Part shown: positions 26,319 through 34,763 of the stretch, piece by piece
Position numbering within the stretch: the first letter of the stretch is position 1
Layout: the number at the start of each line of letters is the position of its first letter
Assembly: GCF_024692365.1 (NCBI RefSeq)
Contig: NZ_JAILMR010000114.1
Location: 1 to 64,000 of the forward strand
Direction of reading: 5' to 3'
Length of the DNA: 64,000 bases
Origin: Ruminococcus sp.
GTDB lineage: Bacteria; Bacillota; Clostridia; Oscillospirales; Ruminococcaceae
The notes under the pieces: model-generated
Seen by the model: the letters and a program-made list of their open reading frames with translations, nothing else
Databases searched by the model: none
Told to the model about the DNA's origin: nothing
Translations under genes and position numbers: made by a program

Positions 26319-27227
26319 ATGAGTGCAACTCTTGTAATAATGGCAGCAGGACTTGGTTCAAGATTCAAAGGCGGTATAAAGCAGCTGGAACCTTTTGGTC
26401 CTAACGGTGAGATAATAATGGATTACTCCATATTCGATGCAGTACGCGCAGGTTTCGATAAAGTAGTATTCATCATCAGACGTGATATCCGCGAAGCATT
26501 TGATGAGATGATAGGTAACCGCATAGGTGCGCAGGTAAAGGTAGATTACGTCTATCAGGAACTCGACTGCCTACCCTCGGGCTACAATGTTCCCGATGGC
26601 AGAGTTAAGCCCTGGGGTCACGGACACGCTGTGTGCTGCTGCAAGGGTATCGTAAACGAACCCTTCGCCGTTATCAATGCTGATGACTTCTACGGCAGGG
26701 AAGCTTTCCAGAAACTGCATGATTATCTTTGCGAAGGACAGACAGGTGACAAACTGAAAATGTCCATGGCAGGATTTGTTCTGAAGAACACACTCAGCGA
26801 CAACGGTGCCGTAAACAGGGGCGTATGTAAGGTAGACGGCAACAATATGCTGGTAGATGTTGAAGAAACTTACAATATCCGCCGAGAAGCTGACGGCAGA
26901 GTTCTTTCGGGCAAGGAAGATACCAAAGAACTCAGCGAGGACAGCTACGTTTCAATGAATATGTGGGGCTGCCCCGCAGGCTTCATAGACAGACTGAACA
27001 GCCGTTTTGAAGAATTCCTTGAAAAGAACGGCACAAGCCTGACAGCGGAATTCCTTCTTCCCGAGGGTATCGACTACATGATAAAGCACGATGAAGCTGA
27101 CTGCAAACTGCTTGAAAGCCGTGACAAATGGTTCGGCGTTACCTATGCCGAGGATAAGCCCTCTGTAAAAGCTGCTATTTCACAGCTTATTTCTGATGGT
27201 GCTTACCCCGAGAAGCTCTGGAAATAA
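26319..27227 (+). CDS. Nucleotidyltransferase, sugar-phosphate type
   Basis: 302 residues. N-terminal MAAGLGSRFKGGIKQL is the nucleotide-binding loop of the NTP_transferase fold, and INADDFYG carries the metal-binding aspartate. The family activates sugar phosphates to NDP-sugars (glucose-1-phosphate thymidylyl- or uridylyl-transferase) or couples NTPs to other phosphates. The C-terminal half has no left-handed beta helix, so it is not a GlmU type. It stands alone between its own promoter and terminator, so substrate cannot be fixed from neighbours. Confidence 0.85.
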   Translation: MSATLVIMAAGLGSRFKGGIKQLEPFGPNGEIIMDYSIFDAVRAGFDKVVFIIRRDIREAFDEMIGNRIGAQVKVDYVYQELDCLPSGYNVPDGRVKPWGHGHAVCCCKGIVNEPFAVINADDFYGREAFQKLHDYLCEGQTGDKLKMSMAGFVLKNTLSDNGAVNRGVCKVDGNNMLVDVEETYNIRREADGRVLSGKEDTKELSEDSYVSMNMWGCPAGFIDRLNSRFEEFLEKNGTSLTAEFLLPEGIDYMIKHDEADCKLLESRDKWFGVTYAEDKPSVKAAISQLISDGAYPEKLWK

Positions 27228-27238
27228 CTATCAAAAAT

Positions 27239-27270
27239 TGCGCTCGTAAATTTAAGCGGGCGCATTTTTT
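27239..27270 (+). terminator. Terminator of the nucleotidyltransferase gene
   Basis: TGCGCTCG (27239-27246) pairs with CGGGCGCA (27257-27264, one G-U pair) and six T follow. Confidence 0.85.
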
Positions 27271-27297
27271 ATTGGTATGATTTACCACTTTAGACAC

Positions 27298-27332
27298 AAA
27301 AAATGCGGATACCGCCATTGCAGTACCCGCAT
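27298..27332 (-). terminator. Terminator of the leuCD cluster
   Basis: Minus-strand stem ATGCGGGTAC with GTATCCGCAT (one G-U pair), followed by a T-run, just downstream of leuD. Confidence 0.85.
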
Positions 27333-27340
27333 TAAAATTC

Positions 27341-27820
27341 TTATTTCAGTGAGTTCAGCAGACCGTTCGAGTTGATTATCTTGATAAGGAACGCGGGGAA
27401 GGACTGACCCTGATAAGTTTCATTCTTGGTCTTGTTTGTGATAACGCCTGAATCGAAATCGATCTCAACCTCGTCACCAGCCTCGATCTTTTCGGAAGCC
27501 TCCTCACACTCGATTATCGGCAGACCGATGTTGATGGCATTTCTGTAAAAAATTCTTGCAAAGCTCTTTGCGATAACGCAGGAGATACCACTTGCCTTTA
27601 TGGAAGCAGGGGCGTGCTCTCTGGATGAACCGCAGCCGAAATTGGCTTTAGCTACCATAATATCGCCTTTCTTGACGTTCTTTGCAAAATCTATGTCGAT
27701 ATCCTCCATGCAGTGCTGAGCCAGCTCCTCCATGTTTGCAGTGTTCAGATATCTTGCAGGGATAATAACATCTGTATCAACGTTATCCCCGTACTTATGT
27801 ACTTTTCCGCAAGCCTTCAT
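27341..27820 (-). CDS. leuD: 3-isopropylmalate dehydratase small subunit
   Basis: 159 residues, HacB/LeuD short type. Conserved [17 protein letters not shown] and [11 protein letters not shown] are both present. With LeuC it isomerises 2-isopropylmalate to 3-isopropylmalate in leucine synthesis; the short two-subunit form can also serve homoaconitase or methylmalate pathways. Start after AAAGGAG. Separated from leuC by an unknown gene. Confidence 0.95.
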   Translation of the reverse strand: MKACGKVHKYGDNVDTDVIIPARYLNTANMEELAQHCMEDIDIDFAKNVKKGDIMVAKANFGCGSSREHAPASIKASGISCVIAKSFARIFYRNAINIGLPIIECEEASEKIEAGDEVEIDFDSGVITNKTKNETYQGQSFPAFLIKIINSNGLLNSLK

Positions 27821-27841
27821 TCTATGAAAACTCCTTTCAAC

Positions 27842-28228
27842 TTACTCAATATATCGGTCGGAATTGAAGACATTCTCACCTGCTGCCTGCTTACGCAGTT
27901 CTTCATACACCTGTTCAAGGTAGCTTGTATCCATCTTATCCTTGGTACGGGTGATAAAGTAGCAGACCTTTGCCTTTCCGAAAAATCCCTCTTTAACAAG
28001 ACGGAAGCAGGATACGCCATTGACCTGATCGGTGTAAAAATTGTTGAAGCCTTTTTTGTCGATTATTGCTTGTGTTTGCTCGATTGTGAATACATTTCCG
28101 ACTCTCAGTTTATCGATGAAATCCAGGATCTTTTCTCTGCGCTGATCATCAGTAAATGCTGAACCGTACTTTTGTGTGATGATACCGGATACAGTATCAT
28201 AGAAAATATCTACCAAATAGTTAGTCAT
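27842..28228 (-). CDS. Unknown protein between leuC and leuD
   Basis: 128 residues, no membrane segment, no recognised family. Charged N-terminal helix (TDDQRREKILDFIDKLRVGNVF), then an alpha/beta region with VCYFITRTKDKMDTSYLEQVYEELR. Good ribosome binding site (AGGAGGCGGGTT). It is embedded in the same operon as the two isomerase subunits, 51 bases after leuC and 21 before leuD, so an accessory role for the dehydratase is suggested only by position. Confidence 0.7.
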   Translation of the reverse strand: MTNYLVDIFYDTVSGIITQKYGSAFTDDQRREKILDFIDKLRVGNVFTIEQTQAIIDKKGFNNFYTDQVNGVSCFRLVKEGFFGKAKVCYFITRTKDKMDTSYLEQVYEELRKQAAGENVFNSDRYIE

Positions 28229-28279
28229 AACCCGCCTCCTATCTGCTTAATTCAAATTACCCGAAGTATGGGCTGTAAA

Positions 28280-29542
28280 TTACATAACGTCCGCAGGCTG
28301 AGCAATACGTCCCGCCACTGCAGAAGCAGCTGCAACGTAAGGTGAAGCAAGGTATACCTCAGACTCGGGATGACCCATTCTTCCTACGAAGTTTCTGTTA
28401 GTAGTAGCGACTGCCTTTTCACCCGCTGCGAGAATGCCCATGTGTCCACCCAGACACGGACCGCAGGTAGGTGCTGAAACAGCGCAACCTGATTCAATAA
28501 ATATCTCCAGCAGACCCTCTTTCATCGCTGTAAGATAGATGTTCTGTGTTGCGGGGATAACAATGCATCTTACATGGCTTGCAACACGCTTGCCCTTGAG
28601 TATTTCTGCCGCAGCTCTCAGATCTTCTATTCTGCCGTTTGTACATGAACCGATGACTACCTGATCGATCTTGATCTCGGGGATATCATCAAATGTTCTT
28701 GCATTCTCGGGCAGATGAGGGAATGCCACTGTGGGCTTGATGGTGCTGAGATCGATGGTGTATTCCTCATCGTACTCGGCATCAGGATCAGCCTCATATA
28801 CTTTATACTCTCTGTCAGTTCTGCCCTTGAGGTATTCCTTAGTAACCTCATCAACAGCGAAGATGCCGTTCTTTGCACCTGCTTCGATAGCCATATTAGC
28901 CATGCAGAGTCTGTCTTCCATTGTCAGGTTCTTCAGACCCTCGCCCATGAACTCCATCGAACGGTACAGAGCACCGTCAACGCCGATCTTGCCGATTATA
29001 TGCAGGATAACGTCCTTTGCGGAGCTGTACTTGGGCAGCTTGCCTACGATATTGAACTTGATGGCAGAGGGCACCTTGAACCAGGTCTTGCCGGCAGCCA
29101 TGCCCGCACACATATCGGTAGAACCAACGCCGGTGGAGAATGCACCCAGCGCACCGTATGTACAGGTATGAGAATCCGCACCGATAACTGCATCACCGGG
29201 AACTACAAGTCCTTTTTCGGGAAGCAGTGCGTGCTCAATACCCACATCGCCTACATCGTAGTAGTGTGTGATATCATACTTCGACGCGAACTCACGGCAC
29301 TGCTTGCACTGCTGTGCAGCCTTGATGTCCTTGTTCGGCGTGAAGTGATCCATCACCATAGTGATCTTATCCTTATTGAAGATATCGCTGAATCCAGCCT
29401 TGTTGAACTCATTAATAGCAACGGGTGTTGTAACGTCGTTGCCCAGCACAAGGTCGAGGTCAGCCATAATGAGCTGTCCTGCCTTGACCTCGTCAAGCCC
29501 TGCATGGGCAGCGAGTATCTTCTGTGTCATTGTCATAGCCAT
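28280..29542 (-). CDS. leuC: 3-isopropylmalate dehydratase large subunit
   Basis: 420 residues, the shorter HacA/LeuC type of Clostridia and archaea. The [4Fe-4S] cysteines are in [13 protein letters not shown] and in [25 protein letters not shown] is also conserved. It forms the aconitase-fold catalytic subunit with LeuD. Starts after AAGGAG at slightly long spacing, 45 bases from the promoter. First gene of the leuC-unknown-leuD operon. Confidence 0.95.
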   Translation of the reverse strand: MAMTMTQKILAAHAGLDEVKAGQLIMADLDLVLGNDVTTPVAINEFNKAGFSDIFNKDKITMVMDHFTPNKDIKAAQQCKQCREFASKYDITHYYDVGDVGIEHALLPEKGLVVPGDAVIGADSHTCTYGALGAFSTGVGSTDMCAGMAAGKTWFKVPSAIKFNIVGKLPKYSSAKDVILHIIGKIGVDGALYRSMEFMGEGLKNLTMEDRLCMANMAIEAGAKNGIFAVDEVTKEYLKGRTDREYKVYEADPDAEYDEEYTIDLSTIKPTVAFPHLPENARTFDDIPEIKIDQVVIGSCTNGRIEDLRAAAEILKGKRVASHVRCIVIPATQNIYLTAMKEGLLEIFIESGCAVSAPTCGPCLGGHMGILAAGEKAVATTNRNFVGRMGHPESEVYLASPYVAAASAVAGRIAQPADVM

Positions 29543-29586
29543 GATAGTGATCTACTCCTTATAAAACAATATTCTTATACAATTTT

Positions 29587-29615
29587 ATTATACCGTATTT
29601 TTGCAGAAATGTAAA
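29587..29615 (-). promoter_or_regulatory. Promoter of the leuC operon
   Basis: Minus strand TTTACA (29610-29615), 17-base spacer, TATAAT (29587-29592). The stretch 29616-29850 above it is AT-rich and empty apart from the next gene's leader; no T-box or leucine leader peptide was seen. Confidence 0.8.
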
Positions 29616-29868
29616 GTGATTAACACAAAAAATTTTAATAAATTTTCCGTAGGTTTTTGTGAGATATATCAAATACCGATTAATTTTCTAAACAGTATCT
29701 GTAACCTTCATGCAATATATAAAAAATTAACAAGTTAATATTTCCAGTATCGATCATGAAATGCTGACCATAATATTATAGTAAGCGCAATTAATTTCGT
29801 TTACCATAACAGGACATCTTTGCAGCACACAGCAATTGTCATTACTAATTCGGAAAGGAGATGTATAT

Positions 29869-30042
29869 ATGATTGGAAGATCACTGATGACAGGCATATA
29901 CGCAGGAGTAACTATGGGCACTCTTGCGTATGGAATCTCACGCAAAGCTCAGCGCGGAAAGCGTAAGCTGAAAGCCCGTGCAGGCAGGGCTCTGAAAAAC
30001 ATGAGCAGCTTCATGGACGACCTTTCGGATATCATGAGATAG
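29869..30042 (+). CDS. Small basic membrane-associated protein
   Basis: 57 residues from the ATG at 29869, 8 bases after AAAGGAG. Residues 1-20 (MIGRSLMTGIYAGVTMGTLA) form one hydrophobic segment; the rest is rich in lysine and arginine with an amphipathic C-terminal helix (MSSFMDDLSDIM). It resembles the small YtxH-like proteins but is too short to assign. Start upstream at 29836 lacks a ribosome site. Confidence 0.65.
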   Translation: MIGRSLMTGIYAGVTMGTLAYGISRKAQRGKRKLKARAGRALKNMSSFMDDLSDIMR

Positions 30043-30044
30043 CT

Positions 30045-30085
30045 TATCGCAGGCTGTCGCGCATTTACGCACGGCAGCCTGTTTG
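30045..30085 (+). terminator. Weak terminator after the small basic protein
   Basis: CAGGCTG pairs with CAGCCTG around a GCGC-containing loop, followed by TTTGCTG. The T-run is poor. Confidence 0.4.
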
Positions 30086-30197
30086 CTGTACAAGAATTTG
30101 GTCGCATAAAAATATCGTCACAAAAAATATACATATCCGACCCTTTTTACAGTGCAAAATTTGTTAAAGATTTTTTCTTAAAAAACAAGTGCGATAC

Positions 30198-30227
30198 TAG
30201 ACAAATCAATAATGTTTGTGGTATAAT
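30198..30227 (+). promoter_or_regulatory. Promoter of the L,D-transpeptidase gene
   Basis: TAGACA (30198-30203), 18-base spacer, TATAAT (30222-30227). Confidence 0.65.
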
Positions 30228-30286
30228 AAACTATATAAATTAAGGAATAATGTCGTTTTGTGTTTATGTAAGGAAGGAAAATACTA

Positions 30287-31789
30287 ATGGGCGCAGATGC
30301 TGCAGGTTACGGCAAAAAGCTCTCATCTGCCGGGAGCAAGAAACGCGGCAGAAAAAAAGTTAAAAATCAGACCGTTCTGATATGCGGTACGGCTATCGCT
30401 GCACTGATAGGGGCAGTAGCTATTGCATACGGTGCAGGCAGAGTTTATTACAGAAACAAATTTCTGGCTGATACTTACATCAATGGTATCGATGTAAGCG
30501 GAAAGACCTACGATCAGGCTGTCAAGGCACTTAAAGCCGACACCATTCCCAAAGAGTTCAAGGTCACTACCATCGACGGTGAGAATGTTGTTATCTCCCC
30601 TGCTGATTTTGGTTACACCCGCAACGCCAAGGACGAGGTAAAGAAACTTTATGATAAGGTAAATCACGGTGCATGGTTCCTTGGATATTCAGGAAGAACT
30701 GACTACAACTACAACGAGGAATCCACCTATGACAGCGATAAGCTTAAAGCACTTCTCAGCGAACAGGACTGGGGAGATGTTGAAACTCAGGACGCTGCAC
30801 TTGAACTGACTGACAAAGGTTATGTCATCAACGAAGAAGTTCAGGGTAATAAAATAACAAATATGGAAAAGCTGGAGAATGCCGTTATTGATGCACTGGG
30901 CAAAGGCGAGTTTGAAGTAAAGCTTAACGGTGGTACAGGCTGCTATGATATCCCCCAGATCACATCTGATACTTTCAAGGATCAGTGTGAAGCGCTGAAC
31001 AAGGTGTTCAACATTTCCATAACATATGATTTCGACTATACAACCGAAACTATCACAGGTAAGACCCTGCTTGATCTTATCGATATGGACGATATGGGCA
31101 ACTATGTCGTTGACAGAAAAGCTGTCACAAAATATGTTGAGGGTCTGGCAAAGAAGTATGATACTCTGAAGACCACCAGAACATTCAAATCCACCAAACA
31201 GGGAAAAGTCAAGGTTGATCCCGGTGATGACGGTCTTTACGGTTGGTGGATCTGGCAGGACGCTACTGTTGAGCAGTTGGAAAATCTGCTGGAAAAAGGC
31301 GAAAGCGTTGAATCTATCGACCCGATATACTACAGTGACGGTTCATTTGAGTATACAGGCGTTGAATCTGCACGAACTGCTAAAGATGATATTGGCAAAA
31401 CTTACATTGAGATCGACCTCACCTATCAGCATATGTGGTATTACAAGAAAGGCAAGTTAAAGTACGAATGCGACATCGTTTCCGGTCAGACAACTTCCTT
31501 AGCAAGAACTACACTTGAAGGCGTATACAAGCTGTGGTCGAAAGAGACCAACAAGCGTATGAAGGACAGCAATGCCGACGGTGAACAGTGGGATACAACT
31601 TGTAACTACTGGAACAATGTTTCCCTTTGCGGTATAGGTATGCATGACTCCACATGGAGAGGTGCATTCGGTGGCACCATCTATCAGTGGAACGGCTCTC
31701 ACGGCTGTATCAATATGCCATATGAAGGCGCACAGTACGTTTACGAGAATGTAGAACTCGGAACACCTGTTGTAATGTTCTACGACTGA
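30287..31789 (+). CDS. L,D-transpeptidase with PG-binding domains
   Basis: 500 residues. A basic N-terminus precedes one membrane helix (about 28-52), so it is anchored with the catalytic part outside. Two PG_binding_4-like repeats occupy about 60-330, and the YkuD catalytic domain is at about 360-500 with the catalytic cysteine in SHGCINMP. These enzymes form 3-3 cross-links in peptidoglycan or attach proteins to it. Start after AAGGAAGG. Single-gene unit bounded by its promoter and terminator. Confidence 0.92.
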   Translation: MGADAAGYGKKLSSAGSKKRGRKKVKNQTVLICGTAIAALIGAVAIAYGAGRVYYRNKFLADTYINGIDVSGKTYDQAVKALKADTIPKEFKVTTIDGENVVISPADFGYTRNAKDEVKKLYDKVNHGAWFLGYSGRTDYNYNEESTYDSDKLKALLSEQDWGDVETQDAALELTDKGYVINEEVQGNKITNMEKLENAVIDALGKGEFEVKLNGGTGCYDIPQITSDTFKDQCEALNKVFNISITYDFDYTTETITGKTLLDLIDMDDMGNYVVDRKAVTKYVEGLAKKYDTLKTTRTFKSTKQGKVKVDPGDDGLYGWWIWQDATVEQLENLLEKGESVESIDPIYYSDGSFEYTGVESARTAKDDIGKTYIEIDLTYQHMWYYKKGKLKYECDIVSGQTTSLARTTLEGVYKLWSKETNKRMKDSNADGEQWDTTCNYWNNVSLCGIGMHDSTWRGAFGGTIYQWNGSHGCINMPYEGAQYVYENVELGTPVVMFYD

Positions 31790-31808
31790 TAATAAAAGAT
31801 AATATTTA

Positions 31809-31841
31809 ACGGACAGTTCTGTTTGAACTGTCCGTTTTTTT
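31809..31841 (+). terminator. Terminator of the L,D-transpeptidase gene
   Basis: Perfect 11-bp stem ACGGACAGTTC / GAACTGTCCGT with a 5-base loop, then seven T. Confidence 0.92.
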
Positions 31842-31861
31842 GTATCCAAATCGAAATAACA

Positions 31862-31890
31862 AAAAATAAGTCGGGGAGAATTTCCCCGAC
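31862..31890 (-). terminator. Terminator of the coiled-coil/coaD/rsmD unit
   Basis: Minus strand GTCGGGGA (31890-31883) with TCCCCGAC (31877-31870), then TTATTTTTTG. Confidence 0.88.
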
Positions 31891-31899
31891 CGTAATGTA

Positions 31900-32493
31900 T
31901 TACTGTTCACTAAGCTTCAGGATTGCATCTCTCATGCGGTTAACGTCATCAAGGCTCTTGGAAAGTCTGTTAACGTCAGACTGCAAAATTTCGGAAGCTT
32001 CACCCAGTGTAGCATTGATGTTTGCTATCATAGCATCAAGAATGCTCTGTCTTTTATTGTTTGCATCTGCGATTATATTTTCAGCCTCAGCTCTTGCCTG
32101 ATTGACTATATCGGTAGCGTCCTGATTTGCTCTGTCAACCTGCTCCTTAACATACTGCTCAGCTCTGGCGATTATAGCTTCCTGAGAAACAAGCTTGTCA
32201 GCCTCAGCTCTGGCTTCATTCATTAAGCTTTCTTTTTCGCTTGAAGCAGAATTCTTGATAGCTTCAGCTTCCTGCTTGGCGTTTTCAAGGATAGCCTTTC
32301 TCTGAACTTCCAGCTCCTGAGCTCTCTTTATCTCGGGAGGGATACTCATTCTAATCTCATCTACCAGTTCGTGCAGTGTATCTCCGTCAACCATTTTCTT
32401 ATTTGAAAAAGGTACAGTCGCGCCGTTATCAATGGTTTCGTCTATTCTTTCCAGCAGATCGTTCAGGGGGGTATAATCCTTGTTTTCGCTCAT
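31900..32493 (-). CDS. Coiled-coil protein similar to ATP synthase b/H subunits
   Basis: 197 residues from the ATG at 32493 after AAAGGAAG; the longer frame adds six residues without support. A short N-terminal domain is followed by a long helix with alanine and glutamate heptads (residues 60-190), e.g. QEAEAIKNSASSEKESLMNEARAEADK. The pattern matches the V-type ATPase subunit H / DivIVA-like proteins often found beside coaD and rsmD in Clostridia. A scaffold in cell division or envelope organisation is the usual guess. No membrane segment. Confidence 0.72.
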   Translation of the reverse strand: MSENKDYTPLNDLLERIDETIDNGATVPFSNKKMVDGDTLHELVDEIRMSIPPEIKRAQELEVQRKAILENAKQEAEAIKNSASSEKESLMNEARAEADKLVSQEAIIARAEQYVKEQVDRANQDATDIVNQARAEAENIIADANNKRQSILDAMIANINATLGEASEILQSDVNRLSKSLDDVNRMRDAILKLSEQ

Positions 32494-32531
32494 AGTAATA
32501 CTTCCTTTCATTTGCCCCGTACTTCGCGGGG

Positions 32532-33026
32532 TTATTTATCCTCAGGCTTATAAAGCCTGTTTTTTATCAATTCCAGTATCTCGGGTGAAACAAAGCCCGA
32601 AATATCGCCGCCGAAGCTTGCTATCTCCTTCACCACACTGGATGAAAGGAACATATTCTCTCCAGCAGTGGTGAGAAATACTGTTTCGGCACCATTGTAA
32701 AGCTTCTTGTTGGCAAGCGCCATCTGAAATTCGTATTCAAAATCAGATACCGCACGTAGACCCTTAACAATGACCTCAGCACCTGTCATTTTCAGATAAT
32801 CAGCCAGCAGACCGTCATAGCAGTCAACCACCACATTATCCAAGCCCTTGGTCACGTTGATTATCATCTCCATCCTCTCTTTGGTGGAGAATACAGCCTT
32901 GTTCTTGCTTCTGTTAAAACTTACCAAAACTATGACCCTGTCAAATAGCTTTGAAGCGCGTTCGATTATATCCAGATGTCCCAGCGTAATAGGGTCAAAA
33001 CTACCCGGGCATACAGCGATCTTCAT
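32532..33026 (-). CDS. coaD: Phosphopantetheine adenylyltransferase
   Basis: 164 residues, typical CoaD length. N-terminal GSFDPITLGHLDII contains the TxGH nucleotide-binding motif. Catalyses the fourth step of coenzyme A synthesis (ATP plus 4'-phosphopantetheine). Gene lies two bases after rsmD and 38 bases before the coiled-coil gene, a well-known Gram-positive arrangement with rsmD. Confidence 0.97.
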   Translation of the reverse strand: MKIAVCPGSFDPITLGHLDIIERASKLFDRVIVLVSFNRSKNKAVFSTKERMEMIINVTKGLDNVVVDCYDGLLADYLKMTGAEVIVKGLRAVSDFEYEFQMALANKKLYNGAETVFLTTAGENMFLSSSVVKEIASFGGDISGFVSPEILELIKNRLYKPEDK

Positions 33027-33028
33027 AT

Positions 33029-33577
33029 TTATTCTTCCTCTGTTGGTATTTTAAAAATAGTAACAGCTATCTTGCCGTACTTATAACGCTTGTGTTTTTT
33101 CAGCCTGCCATATTCTTCGGCAAGTTCAAGCTCTTTTTCATGCTCACAGACAACAATCGCTCTGTCGCTGAGATGAGCGTCAAGCGCACCCAGAACTTTC
33201 TCGATTATCCCCTTGTTGTAGGGCGGATCCAGCAGAACGATATCGAACTGACCCTTTGCCACTTTGAGATAATCAAGACTATCCATATTCAGCACACGGG
33301 ATTCCGCAACAAGCTTGCAGTCGGAGATATTCTCCTTAATAACAGCAACTGCCGCAGGATTATTGTCAACAAAAACGCAGTGCTTCGCGTCACGGCTGAG
33401 GGCTTCAATGCCCATCTGACCGCTGCCCGCAAAAAGGTCAAGAACCTGTGCACCGGGCACATCAAACTGTATCGCAGAAAAAACTGCTTCCTTGACCATA
33501 TCTGTGGTCGGCCTTGTATCGAGATTTTCAAGCGTTTTCAGCTTTTTTCCTCTTCTTGAACCGGTTATAACTCTCAT
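33029..33577 (-). CDS. rsmD: 16S rRNA (guanine966-N2)-methyltransferase
   Basis: 182 residues. SAM-binding motif VLDLFAGSGQMGIEAL and the catalytic DPPY motif (VLLDPPYNKG) are both intact, along with the family N-terminus GSRRGKKL. It methylates G966 of 16S rRNA in the 30S subunit. First gene of the rsmD-coaD unit with its own promoter. Confidence 0.95.
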   Translation of the reverse strand: MRVITGSRRGKKLKTLENLDTRPTTDMVKEAVFSAIQFDVPGAQVLDLFAGSGQMGIEALSRDAKHCVFVDNNPAAVAVIKENISDCKLVAESRVLNMDSLDYLKVAKGQFDIVLLDPPYNKGIIEKVLGALDAHLSDRAIVVCEHEKELELAEEYGRLKKHKRYKYGKIAVTIFKIPTEEE

Positions 33578-33605
33578 AATAACTCTCCTAGACTCTGATA
33601 TTACT

Positions 33606-33634
33606 ATTATACATTATTTCTCGCCTTTTGTCCA
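33606..33634 (-). promoter_or_regulatory. Promoter of the rsmD-coaD unit
   Basis: Minus strand TGGACA (33629-33634), 17-base spacer, TATAAT (33606-33611). Confidence 0.7.
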
Positions 33635-33718
33635 GTATATTTTTCACTTTTTTTATAATTTTCACAAACTTTCCCCGATATAACTCCAATAGCACGTTTC
33701 TTAACCAAGATTTCCCAC

Positions 33719-33748
33719 AAAAAGGCACTCCCGAACCTCAGGAGTGCC
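33719..33748 (-). terminator. Terminator of the short-chain dehydrogenase gene
   Basis: GGCACTCC / GGAGTGCC stem over a 9-base loop followed by TTTTT on the minus strand. Confidence 0.85.
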
Positions 33749-33820
33749 CCTAAATTTTAGCTTAAAACTGCTTTAAATTAAGTATGTTAAGTTTGCTAAG
33801 ACAAAATTCAAAAAGTTTCG

Positions 33821-34579
33821 TCATACTTTCTTGCCTGACTGTAACTGTCCTGTCGCTGCAATAATAAGACGGCGCGGAGGAAGCTGCGCTGCCTTAGTTG
33901 CAAGAGCAAGTGTTCTTTCGGGAACGATTATCATTTTACCCGCGAACATACCCTCAACTGCACGTCTTGCACAGTATTCTGCTGATATCGACTTAACGCC
34001 GAACTGAGCATTCGCCACCGAATTGAATTCTGTATCCACAGGTCCGGGACAAAGGGCTGAAATCTTCACGCGACTGCCCGACATTTTAAGTTCCTCATAA
34101 ATTGCACCCGTCAGGCTAGTGACATAGGCTTTTGTAGCGTAATAAGTCGCCATGAGCGGACCACCTGGCATAAGTCCCGCCGATGATGCAACGTTGAGGA
34201 TATATCCCCTGTCCTCCGCTTTAAAATCCTGCAAAAACAGCTTTGTCAGGATATGCACCGCAGTGACATTAGTATCTATCATTCGGAGCTCGTCTTCCAG
34301 CGGAATCTTATCGAAGTCGCCAAGCTTGCCAAAACCTGCGTTGTTTACCAGAACCGTGACTCTCTCACCCTTGACCTCTTCATGAAGACGCTTGCATTCG
34401 TCCTCCCGTGAAAGGTCGCAGACTATCACCCTGCTATCATGGAGTTCAGCCGCAAGCTCACGAAGTCTGTCCTCGCGGCGTGCTGTCAGTATAACTCTGA
34501 AACCTCGGTTATCCAGTTCTCTTGCTATCTCTTTGCCAATACCTGAGCTGGCACCTGTAACTAAAGCCGTCCTTGCCAT
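33821..34579 (-). CDS. Short-chain dehydrogenase/reductase
   Basis: 252 residues from the ATG at 34579 (AAAGGAC upstream); the longer frame's 20 residues lack a signal or conservation. The Rossmann motif TGASSGIG and the catalytic Tyr-Lys pair (ATYYATKAYV) plus NNAG (about 77-80) identify a classical SDR. NADP preference is suggested by the arginine-rich region after the second strand (TARREDR). Substrate unknown. Single gene bounded by a terminator. Confidence 0.92.
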   Translation of the reverse strand: MARTALVTGASSGIGKEIARELDNRGFRVILTARREDRLRELAAELHDSRVIVCDLSREDECKRLHEEVKGERVTVLVNNAGFGKLGDFDKIPLEDELRMIDTNVTAVHILTKLFLQDFKAEDRGYILNVASSAGLMPGGPLMATYYATKAYVTSLTGAIYEELKMSGSRVKISALCPGPVDTEFNSVANAQFGVKSISAEYCARRAVEGMFAGKMIIVPERTLALATKAAQLPPRRLIIAATGQLQSGKKV

Positions 34580-34690
34580 ACTATCAGTCCTTTCATTATA
34601 ATATAAGTAAATTATACAACCCAAAGTACTGAATGTCAACAGTTATCGGCTTCTAATTAAATAACCTTACAGAATATTAACACCACATAC

Positions 34691-34724
34691 AAAAAGACAC
34701 CCTTGCCATCCAAGCAAGGGTGTC
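34691..34724 (-). terminator. Terminator of the anchored surface protein gene
   Basis: Perfect 11-bp stem GACACCCTTGC / GCAAGGGTGTC and a T-run on the minus strand. Confidence 0.92.
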
Positions 34725-34763
34725 GTAATATCGATTATTAAGTCTGATATTCCTAGTCAGCTA

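Noticed and set aside
29616-29850. Leucine leader peptide or attenuator above leuC
   Set aside because: No short frame rich in leucine codons and no terminator/antiterminator pair are visible.
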